Assembly: GCA_002633005.1 (NCBI GenBank)
Contig: NMRA01000208.1
Location: 473,606 to 537,605, forward strand
Reading direction: 5' to 3'
Length of the DNA stretch: 64,000 nucleotides
Origin: Phoronis australis
Lineage: Eukaryota; Phoronida; Phoronidae
The notes beneath the pieces were generated by a model. The model ran no database searches. It was given only the letters and a program-made list of their open reading frames with translations, and had not been told where the DNA came from. Both the position numbers and the translations under genes were made by a program. Shown here in pieces: positions 37,050 through 48,200 of this stretch (within the stretch, counting starts at the first letter, position 1; each line of letters starts with the position of its first letter).

Positions 37050-38390
37050 TTTTACATGTTGACTTCAACACTGTTGTACGATTTCACAAAAACAGGGAAA
37101 CACAGATTGTCGATTTTATCATCATTGAGCCCCCACTCCGTGAGCAGCCGCTTTAGAAGTTTTTTAACAAAAAATCACGAAAAGGGTCGCCGTGTGGATG
37201 CCATTAACGGATCTCTAAATATGAAAAGATCTAAATTTACTTCAATAAACAGAAAATGAGCAACACTTGGTGCTATCTGTACTGTCAGGTTCTCAATTTT
37301 TAGCGCACCTTCCATCTTTCTAGAAAAAAACAAAGAAAAAGAGCGGCATAATAGGCGACTGGCATTCAAATAAAAAACAGTGAATTAATATGCTCAGCAA
37401 GAGCTGTACTGTAAAAATTTCGTCGACTTTTCGAAATATGTATAAATGATTGAAAGTGCAAATTTTCCCAGGTGAGTTTCAAACAATGGGGTCGCCTAAA
37501 GGGTAAACTAAACATTATAGTACATGGGCTGGTCCAGGATTTGTAAAAAGGAGGGTCGAATCAATCAGGACTTTTTTAAAAACGGAGGTCCCACTGAGTC
37601 AACAATTCAGTTGAAAATTTTAGATTTGATATCCAATAAAGGCCGGAAAAGGGGGAGTTCGGACCCCCGCCTTGACTCCCCTGGATCCGCATATGTGGTA
37701 GTTGACAAATGTTTTACTTGAATTTTCTCTTCCGTATCTTTCGCCGACCATCCCTATAGCTGTTCAGTCCACGCCCTATGCCACTTACCCGGCATGTACG
37801 GACTATGATCCTGACGTCAGCAAATTTTAGGTGGGGACGTGTCTGGCTCCCACTTATATACAGCCCTTTATAAAGGTTTACTTGGACAGGGCACATCCCC
37901 GGCCCGTACTGACAGCAGTTTCATTGCACCCCTTCCGTCACCCTCAACGCATTTTGTCCATCGTCCCGCTAGGTGACGCGTCGGTGGCCTCCAGATTCAA
38001 AATGCATTGTTCGTCAATAGTGAAACGCCTTGAAGAACTTTGAAGAAACCTTTTAACGAATGGAGTTGCAGGCCCGTAGGAAGGCAAAAATTATTGGGGG
38101 GCACACAAATCATTTCGACTTCGCCAAACAATCCCCCCCGCACCCGTGCTCTCGATGCCACTATATATTTGTACTGAATCTCCCACCTCCGCCCCAGGTG
38201 GGAGGCACAGTGGCGGATTTAGGGGTGGCCATGGGGTCATGGCCCCACTAAAATTCTCCAAAATTCCATTTGGCCGGCGTTCGGGGGTGCGAATTTCTGA
38301 CGGGTCAACCTGGCCCCCAATGAGTCAAAATCCTGGATCCGCGTCTGTTACAATCCCGGGGATGATGCCATCAAGAGTTGAATAACCGTG
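37050..38390 (+). repeat. Dispersed repeat block, copy A
   Basis: It shares, in order, phrases with 40490-41830: ACGATTTCACAAAA, TCCGTGAGCAGCC (versus TCCGTGAACGACC), AATATGAAAA, TCGAAATATGTAT, and later GAATTTTCTCT and CCTGACG. The right part (38090-38380, with GACTTCGCCAAAC and TGGATCCGC) matches 42060-42640 in inverted orientation. No protein is encoded. Confidence 0.6.
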
Positions 38391-39942
38391 AACCAATACG
38401 GAGAGTAAGAATGGGCCTAGGACCAATACACTCACCGGTATATAGCGAGGAGCTGCCTCAAGTATAGCTATAGCTGAGATCTAACAGTGTGAAAATATGA
38501 AATTCCCGATGAACTAAAGTTACTGGTCAGCTCAACTGTGATTCACTTGAGACAGGCAGCTTAGCTCGTACCGACCGTCTGCGCTCGCTCTAATGTCAAG
38601 ATTCGTTTTATTGTGATCCAGTTTCTGGAAAACTTTATTTTATCATGGTCATCCTTTGAAGGAGGTTTTTTTTGTGAAACGGTGAGTTCCCGAAGTTCCT
38701 GGTAAAGTGCATTTGGAGCTGTTTCAAAATGCCTAGTTGAAGCACGATCGGTAGTCCAGTTTCTGGTGGCTTGGGAAAAGGATAGTGTGCTCCAAAAATA
38801 TACTTCCTGAACGCCTGGAGTTCAAATTCAGTTCCCGTGGATCACTGAGATCTGCGCGGGCCTACTGCATGGTTACATCTTATTTTTAACGTGGTTACGT
38901 TAGTCATGACGTGCACGCGAACAGGACAAGCAATCATTTCGAAGAACAAAAAGTCATTGCTCAATAACATTGGAAACTAAAAACACCAAAGAAGTGCAAA
39001 GACAACCTTTCCCAGCAATGAGTTTAATTTTATGTATTTAAGGATTTTTAAAGCGTTTTTTCTATCTACGGTTTGTGAGTACGAATTTCATCAATATCTT
39101 TGAGAGTTATTTTAGATACGCAAAAATCGCCTATAAGTGTACTTTACTATTTGAGGATCGGATTATCAAGTTTTTTCAGCTTCAGGCTGCAATCAAATTC
39201 ACTGAAACATCACCAATTCTTACAAGATTTGCTTCTAATTGTCAAAAATCGATTTCCGTAGATGCATAAACAAGTAAATCAGAAAACAACGAATTTGTTT
39301 ATCAAAACGGAATATTTTGAGCAATTTCCGGGAGGAATATGGGAGATGCCGGGGGCATTCGTATTAAGGTGTATTTTTGCTTTACTTCAGAGGTACCTAT
39401 AACGGTTCACGAGGTAAATTTTCAATTCACTGACAAAAAAAAGCGCTGAAATCTTTGTTTATGATTGTGAGAGTTCGTTGAGTACCCCCCTTTCGACATG
39501 TACACGGTCATCACAAATAGTAGCCTAGACAGCACTGTTTTCCACTCGTGGGAATTTTCTTACAGACAACTAACTCATATTAACCATCTACAAAAGAGAT
39601 ACTATTCTTGTAACATTATTTTATAACTAACCATCGGAAATAATCCTTTTGTGTAATCCACAATTAGTGGTCTTCACGTTCTTCAAAATTCCACCCTTTC
39701 GATGATGGCAATCCTACTGTATTTTTTCACAGTTTGGGTTGTTTGGTTCGAATGGCTGTGCTGTGCGCAAATGTTTTGTGTTTTATCTTTTGGTGAATTT
39801 GGAATCTCGCTTTTCATTGTGAATACTTGGCAGTGTCGGACTTACGTGTATAGAGGGACAAGGGGACATTTCCCTCGAGGTGCTCCACCGAGAGAGGGTG
39901 CCGTCTGAAATGGGACATCTTAAGATGAAAGGCTAAACATCA

Positions 39943-40008
39943 TTAAGCTGTCATGAATTCTCATGAAGTTAATTTTGATTAACTTCATGAGAATTCATGA
40001 CAGCTTAA
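39943..40008. repeat. Perfect palindrome, 31-bp arms with a 4-base loop
   Basis: The left arm (39943-39973, starting TTAAGCTGTCATGAATTC) is the exact reverse complement of the right arm (39978-40008); the loop is TTTG. It could form a strong hairpin or cruciform. It contains two EcoRI-type GAATTC sites. No gene is adjacent. Confidence 0.9.
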
Positions 40009-40968
40009 AAGTGCATTTCTTATGACGTACAACTATCCTAACAAAACAGTTTATGTTACACAACAATTCCGGACATCTTGTGTTGTTGTTTACTGTGTCA
40101 CTGACCAGTGCCCACTCATGATGAAACCCAAAGAGCTATCCAGACTCCATTCATGTTTATGAGTTGGATGAAATCACCGGAACTCTCAATATTGTTGTTG
40201 TTTTCCACTCACAACCCACACATATTTCTATTCACTACATATATTGTAGCTAGAGTTAATAAACTTTGTGTGTCAGTAGAAACTCAACGACTGTGTTAGT
40301 TTTTATGCTGCTCTCCATCGACTTGCTGTTGCTACCTTGTTAGCCAACTACCGTTCAAACAAGAACCGGGTAACCACAGCTATACTATCAAAAACCCATC
40401 CTCACATTAGTGGAGCCGTAGTCTCCACATTGCTGATTTCTCCACATAAGCTTGGAAAAAAGAGTGAAAGTGCATTCCACCGTCGTGTGGTCCCCAAACG
40501 ATGCCGGGAGTGACCTCCATCAATATGAAAGTCGATTGCACGATTTCACAAAACAACCGCAAAACAGAGGTAATCAATTCCAACATTGGGCCCTCTCTCC
40601 GTGAACGACCCCTTAAGAATTCGTCAATAAAAACACAAAAAGGGTAGCCACTTGAATGTCATCAATGGCGGGTCCCTGAATATGAAAACATCTGTATTTT
40701 CAGATATCAGGAAATGTGTCATCAATTTTTCTCAAGCCTTTTTATGTACAGTTTCGAGAAAAAAATAAAGCGAAAGTTGTCTCCGTTAACCCTTGCTAGA
40801 GAGGGGCATCTGGAAAAATACAGTTTTACATTCGCTAAATTGACTTACTGAATTTAAAAATCCAATAAATTAGTACGGTACGCAAAAGTTTCGCTTTACA
40901 AATGTTCTCAATTTTTCGAAATATATGTATGATTGATTTCGTGCACGTTTTCAAGTGCGCCTTGCTAC

Positions 40969-41616
40969 TGTAACAGGAGTGCCCTGGATATGATTATGTA
41001 AGTGAGATATATGCGCCCTCTAGTGGTCAAGCTGTGTATTACGTATGGAATTTTCCTATGATGTTGAGTCCTTTGGACATGGCCAAATATGGTCAGAAGC
41101 TAGGAGCTATGGGCCTCGCCCTTCAGATCGTGTCTGATTGGTTGAAATTGTGTACTTAAGCTTTGTCTCTGTCAGACACGAGGAGTCCAGTCGCAGAGTT
41201 CAAGAAGCAAACATTTACACCTTCACCCACACCAAATCGCAACTGTTTGTGCAGCTTTCGGGCTCCTCCCGAACTTGGTTGCCAACAGTTTAGCCCCGTG
41301 CAATTCTCGGGCTCCTCCCGAGCTTGATTGCATCTCACCTTTCGGATCTGAATAACCAAATTGCCCCGTTCTTGCACACTGCACACAGCTATAATCAGCG
41401 ACTGGCTTGCCCGTGTATCAGAACTGTATAAATCACAACGCTGCGATACTAAATCATGGAACAACTAGATTGCTTGTAAGTGTGGAATATTGTAGTTATA
41501 TATTCTTACAATAAACCTATGTATTATTCACCAACTTTTAGTTTCAACATCACCCTCAGTCCGCACCGGGCTCGTAAAATCGGGGCGCCTTGGTCGTAGA
41601 TACCGCCCCCGTTACA
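40969..41616 (+). mobile_element. Solo LTR of a retrotransposon (648 bp)
   Basis: The element begins TGTAACAGGAG and ends CCCCCGTTACA, so its tips are inverted (TGTAAC/GTTACA). It is flanked by a 4-bp target duplication CTAC (40965-40968 and 41617-41620). Inside, TATAAA at 41427 and AATAAA at 41510 stand in the promoter-R-poly(A) order of an LTR. A CTCF-like core lies near the 5' end (41013-41027, minus). No gag/pol frame is present, consistent with LTR-LTR recombination. Confidence 0.8.
41427..41432 (+). promoter_or_regulatory. TATA box of the solo LTR
   Basis: TATAAA lies 83 bases before the AATAAA of the same LTR, a spacing compatible with a short R region. Confidence 0.6.
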
Positions 41617-42799
41617 CTACAAAAGCGGAGACCCTAACTACAACTGTCCTGGCCAGAGTCCTCAAAAGGTAAACCATGCATTGATGCAGAGTTGTTAAAT
41701 GTTCTCTTGAATTTTCTCTCTTATCCGTATTTCTCAGTCTTTTTTTCCTGTACTGTCCCCGGCCCCACGCCTATGTCGGTTGCCACGGTTTAACCCTGAC
41801 GCCTGAAAATTTTTGTGCCCCCCGGCCCTCCGCTTCCTACGGCCCTGAGTTGGCTACCACAGTACCAGTACCATACACAAAGGACAAACACACGCCACAG
41901 TCACGCGCGCGTATTTCTAGACCTGCTAACAGAATTAGAACCTGTGCGTACTCAACTCAGAGATGACCATCTAGTGTTAAATTTTTTTATTAACAATTTC
42001 TGAAATAGTTTCTCAAGTTCTGATTGCGGGGGGACCATGTAGTGTTCAATTTTTTATATTCATAACTTCTGAAATAGTTAATTCTGATTGGGGGAGGGGT
42101 TTGGCAAAGTCGAACTGGTTCGTGTCCCTCAACCCCTCATCAGTACTTTTTACCTTCCCACGGACCCGACAAAAGAGTGCAAGTATATCCTGCATGTCTG
42201 ATAGTTTGTACAGCAAAGGAATCAAAGATCGATGGTGAATTTTGGCACCTGTACTAGATAAGACAAAAATTTGGCATTTTATTCTTACAACAGGCATTCA
42301 AAACGGGAAATCATCACTCTCTGAACGCTAAATAGCAAAAGGTTGTCTTCGTTGTTATGTACTTTGCTCAAAGTTTCATGTGGTTTCCGTGACTGGACTC
42401 TACTTTCATTAGCAACTACAACACCAAAACTGTCGACTCGAGAACATGCTTCACACAGCTTATTGCGGCTTAGGGGCGGATCCAGGATTTTGCGTTGGGA
42501 AGGGGGGGGCAGGACACAGGAATAACCTGAACTTCGCCACATGCGCGCGCCCAGTCTAAAATGTAGGGATGCACCCCAACTGCCAAATGGTATCTGGGAG
42601 AATTTTAGGGGGGGGGGTCACACCCCCCTTGGCCACCCCCCCCCCCAAATGCGCCTGACTGCGGCCAACCTTGAAATTGCGTGTTCGAAATTGATGCATC
42701 TATGCATTGCCTGTGACTCAGTTGCCCCATCATTTCCATGCAAGATGGGACAAGTGTGGTAATGTTTTCAAAGCATAACTTGTTTGGGTGGGAGAGACA

Positions 42800-43774
42800 C
42801 AATAATTCAAAACTACTAGGATAATCATAAAGTAAGTTCAGTTTGTAAACTATTGAAAAGCATGGATTGTTTGGATAGCAGAAATTTAAACACCTTTTGT
42901 CAAAAATGGTCTGTGAAGAATAGAAACATGAACATTATACCCTTTTCCTTCACCTAAAAGGAAATGAATAAATTGGCATCAAACATTAAGCATTAGTCTA
43001 TGGGTGTTTTACTTTATTTATTGACAATACAAGCAATACATATAACAAATAATGGCAATACAATGTATGATGGAAAATAATGAGTATTGTCTTGAATGAC
43101 TATACAAAAACATAAGTACATTACGATAACCTGGCTTTTAACACAGACTTGATCCTTCATCTAAACACAATGAAAAGGACCCAATTATTTTTGATATCTG
43201 AAACGCCATTTCCTTGAATCAAAATTGCACTGCTTGACAAAAGAATTTCTTGTTTTTCTCATACAGATCCTCCATGACTAGTTAGATACTAAGGCTAAAA
43301 CTGCCCATTCAGTCTCCTCACTTTGTTTAGTGATTACAACAACAACATGACCAATTTAATGTCACTCCGGACACCGATGAAATTTCAAAGCACACAGAAA
43401 TCACAGACGTCAAAAGCAAATCAGGTAATAATTAGAAAAAACATTTGGGAATTTGTTTATTAGGGAAATGTTTATGAAGTAATGAAATGTTTTTTTCATA
43501 GCAGTTCGTGCATATCAGTGAGACAAAAACAAAACACAGACTGTCTCTTTAAAATACTTGAAGGTAAAATTCTCAATTTTAAGATGTTCTCTACAACTGA
43601 ACATCTAACTTTGTGACAGATGATATCTCATTTAGGAACACTTCCAACGGCCTACTACTAACGTTTCAACAGAAAATTAAAAAGATGACATATTGCACTT
43701 GAGCCCATTATCTCTTGCTAATTCACGTGTTCGCCTGCAACAAACATAGTTATTTTATTAGTCGCAATACTACA
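42800..43774. other. Non-coding AT-rich stretch
   Basis: No splice-bounded exon and no clear repeat was recognised here. Confidence 0.35.
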
Positions 43775-44130
43775 AGATAACAATGTGAAATAGACAACAT
43801 TGCCATGCTGAGGACAAAAGGATTATCAACTTTATGAAACTATCTTGTAATCTTGTTGTCACAACGGGATTCCCAAAATCTATGTCAGTAGTCCTCAATA
43901 GAAACACATAACAAATTTCATGAAGATTCATCAAGGATGACCGTAGATATTGAGGCAGACAAAAAAACAAAATTGCCACTAGGGGGCAACTGGTCCAAAA
44001 ATCCTAACCAGCCACGCTCTTACCTGTTGGATCACATAAATAATAAACATACATCTGCCAATTTTGATAATGATCCATGGAGTGGTTTGGCTGATAGAGT
44101 GGCGGACATAATAAATATGTCATCACCTAA
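43775..44130 (+). mobile_element. CTCF-motif repeat family, diverged copy
   Basis: It contains AAATTGCCACTAGGGGGCAA (43972-43991), TTCATGAAGATTCATCAAGG, TGGTTTGGCTGATAGAGTGG and GGACATAATAAATATGT, in the family's order. The terminal hairpin is degraded. Confidence 0.65.
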
Positions 44131-45252
44131 TACTGCTATCCAATTAGCTAAAGGACCCACATATATTTTGGAGGTTTTGCAGCCAAGTACTAAAGGACTC
44201 TTCTGCATAAATTTCAGAGATTTTGCTGCCAAGTATAACCCAATGCATAAGTGAACTGGTAGTGCAGCTGAACATTTCATGAAAAGTGACTCAAGATTGA
44301 AAACAAAAAATTTGTCCAAGTTAAGATCAAAGACAAAAATTCAGAAAAGACATGAACACAAGGTGGGATTTGGGTTTTCTATCCTAACTTTAAATCACCG
44401 TGTAAGTCGGTTTTTGACATATGTGAGCATTTAATCTACATTTTAACCACCTGCTGAGGTGAATTTACAAAACCAAGCGAAGCGGTGTGTGCATTACTTT
44501 GGTCTTGAAACTTTAAATGGGGATTTATTTGCAACATTTTGGATACAATTGGATCTAACATGTGACAACGCCCGATCTTTTAATAAGACATCAACAAAAT
44601 TTGTTACTCAACAGTTCACAATGAAGATAGTAGTAAATTTTCGCCATTAAGACCAAAAATCCAATCTTAAATCTGCAGGATAGCTTTGATTGATTTCGGT
44701 CCTAATTTTAGTCTGACTAAAGAAATTTCATGAAACAAGGTCGACATTTTGGTCTTAAGTTAGCCTAATTTCGGTCAAACTTAAGACAGAGAACTCTATA
44801 AAAAGGGTCCCAGGTTCATCTAGAGCTTTACACAAGTTTTCCTTCACTGTTAAGGATGCCCGGATCGATAACAATTGATTTATTGTTCATCACGACAATT
44901 AACAGTGAACAAAATGCGCCAAGTCATCCATAAATTCATGAACTCCAATACAATTTTATCACACGTGCATTTTTTCTACGATATTTCAAGGACCTTATTT
45001 GATGAATATTTCATGAAGCGAAGCCTAGCAATTTATTTTTTGCACAGCATGTGTCATTTTGTGCGATTCTCTACAGATTTATTGAATTGCCTTGGTTCAG
45101 TTAATGCTTATGCAAATAACAAACTATCAAATTGAACAAGTGTTACTTTTCAACTGATCTCTATTTGCATGAACTATCCAACATATATCATTAATATGGT
45201 CCAAAGATGACCTTCGTGCATAAATAATTAGGGTGTCTGTGATACTTACGCA
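44131..45252 (-). other. SCOC: Downstream region / 3' UTR of SCOC
   Basis: Minus-strand AATAAA signals at 45078-45083 and 45032-45037 lie 170-220 bases after the SCOC stop and probably end the transcript. The rest shows no recognised feature. Confidence 0.4.
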
Positions 45253-48200
45253 CTATTTTTTCTTTGGTTTAGGATCTGTACTCTGGAACACACTGCTAGC
45301 AGCCATCAGGTTCTCAATGTACTGACCCAGAACCTGGTTCTCAGATTTGAGCTTCATGTTCTCTTCCTTGACGGCGTCCACGCGTACAGATAGATCTGGT
45401 GAAACAGGTCACAATACAGTAAAGTGAAGACTGAGAATTTTGTGTTTTCTCGTTTTTTGAGAAATTTAACTCACAGCTTTGATATGCATATACATAGATA
45501 CATGAATATCACAAATGTGAGTTTAATTTCTCAGCCTTAACTTTAATTACACACGCACTGTATACAGATTCTATGTATTCACTACCACACTCACTGTAGG
45601 CCTATACAGATTCCATGTGCTTACTAACACATGCACTGCAGGCCTATACAGATTCCATGTATTCACTACCACACTCACTGTAGGCCTATACAGATTCCAT
45701 GTGCTTACTAACACATGNAATGGCCACTAGGTGGCACAAAGAACCTCGATTCCATCCAAAAACGGGAGGATAGCTTCACCTCACCAATACATGCCTATAT
45801 TCCAAATTTTCTGAAAATCTGTTCAGGCCTTTTGAAGATACAGAGGTAAACTTAAAAAAATATAATTGCCACCAGGGGGCACACTGGTAGTCACATCAGT
45901 ATGGAAGTTCTTATCCGTTGTGAACATAATATAAATACACTTGCTAAATTAAGCAAAGATCTTGCAAACGGTTTAGGAGATACACCCATGGGCGCAAAAA
46001 AAAACAAAACTGCCACTAGAAGACGCCATAGTAGACAAAATCGTCGGAAAATCATTGTCAGCCGTCCTGTTCATAGTAAGAACATACATGCCAATTTTCA
46101 CAATCATCCTTAGAGCGGTTTGGTTGATAGAGGGGTGGACTCGAAAACAGCAAAAATGGCCACTAGGTAGCGTAAACTTCGTCGAATTCATCCGAAAACG
46201 GAAGGATAGCGTCATCTCACTAATAGATGCCTATTTGCCAAATTTTACAAAAATATGTCGAGGACCTTTGAAGATATAGAGGTAAGCGTAAAAAACTAAA
46301 ATTGCAACTAGGGGGCACACCGGTAGTCGGATCCGTCCAAAAGTTCGCTCATGCCGTTCCATCCACGAAAGGGAGAATATATTTGCCAAATTTCATGAAC
46401 GTAATGTCAAAGGGTTTTGGAGACAGAGCAGCGGACGATGGACAGACGGACGGAGACGACAGCATAATGCGTCCACATATAAATATGTGGGTACATAAAA
46501 TTGTAATCCATAAAATTACGCCAATCTCTGACTGTTTTGCAGCTGTTGAGTTCAAGTAGTTGTTCATTCTTTTTGAAAATGGCGCTGTTCTGTTACTGGC
46601 TTTGAGAAACAGTAAACGTAGTGTGCTGCAACTTATTGGTGAAACGGAGCTGTGGCAAAATTCATTGGTAAATGTGTGCCAATTTACAGGTCACTTTTAT
46701 ACTACTTATTGCTATTAACTGACAATTTACAAAACAAATAGAACAAAATTTCATGTTTGCTAAAAGAATATTCCTGTTTTTGAATATGAATAAACAGGAT
46801 CGCCAAAAAATTCCTTTGGTCAATTGGTTAGAACAGGAATGGACACAACTGAAAGGAATCTGACCACCTCAGAGGCCATTTTCCTGAAATAACCCCAGTG
46901 TAGGCATTGACTTTATCTAACGGAATTTAAGTTAAAATACCAGGAAAAACTGCTAAAATTCACACAGTTTGGATTGCAAATGTGAATACGATAGTAAAGA
47001 GACTGACTTGAAACAGAAGACAATTGATACTGTTGTTGCGTAGCGCCAGTTTGGTGGAAGTTTTCACATCAACAGGGCATGTCAATAAAATTGTACAGTA
47101 TCTACAACTTTGCCGTGGCATATTTATTTAGGTTCTACAGTTTACTGAGTGCTCTAGTATATAGGATTTCAACAAAAGATGTTCGACTAACCATCAAGAG
47201 TATTCTGCAGCTCCAGAACAGACTGAATGAGTCTCTGTTTCTCTTCTTCTTCATCGGGGTTCACGTCCGAGTCAAAAGCTGAAGGCAGAAATGCATAGAT
47301 CTGAGAATCAGTACACTGCGAACGGGAGACAGAGAACTGGTGTACCATTGCCATGTACACTGTGAACGGGAGACAAAGAACTGGAGCACCGGTAACTTGT
47401 ACACTTCCAGAAAATAAGTTGCAACATGATGTGTAAAAATAAATACACATCTGTGTTCTGTAGACGCAAAAACCTCACAAAACGCAAGGCCTGCCAAGTC
47501 TTCACGACATACTGCTATGTCTTCCATGCAAAACACGTATTACAGTTAGCTTTTTTCGAGAAAGTCTTGGTTCTATGGAACACAGCTTAGGTGTTTTTTT
47601 TTTCATGCGTAGGATAACACAACACCATTTAGCCATATGTGCTCTGCCTTTCTGCTCCAACAGATATCACTATCCATCACCATTTAGATAATATGGTGAA
47701 TGCCATACGCAAATGTCCTTTCACAGAAGTCTGCATAGTTCAACGCGAGACATCTGTTAAGATGTGGTGAGAAACCATTCTAATACTTTAAGAACAATTA
47801 CAAATACGTTTTAAAAAAAATTAATGCTAAAAAATTAATCGATTGCGCAAAAAATATAATCGTAAACAAAACTATAAAATGTTTACAGAACCAGGTCATT
47901 CATTTACCTATTTCTATAATGGTACTAAACAATGAACTTACCATGTAAGTTGGAACCATTGGCCAAGCTGCCTAGTCTGTTAGCTTCATCTAAACTTGGA
48001 CGCTGGTCACCTAAGAAAATAACAAATTGCAAGTAATTTACCAGTAAGTAGATATTACTGAACTTCATAAGTCATACATAATTAACACAACTAATAAAGT
48101 AAACAACCCATAAAATGTAAGAAAAGCTATACACAGTATTTCTCTCTAAATTCCTGAAAAGAAGTTCAATCAACAGTTTATATTCTATGCACCTTAAAAT

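Larger units (their letters stand above)
40490..42660. repeat. Dispersed repeat block, copy B, interrupted by a solo LTR
   Basis: The left part (40490-40968) parallels 37050-37480. After the LTR (40969-41616) the sequence resumes with stretches parallel to 37720-37850. The segment 42060-42640 contains GGCGGATCCAGGATTTTGCG and a G-rich tract, matching 38090-38380 inverted. The mosaic indicates nested insertions. Confidence 0.55.

Noticed and set aside
41156-41464. 102-codon minus-strand frame
   Set aside because: It lies inside the solo LTR, antisense to its promoter region; LTRs do not encode proteins there.
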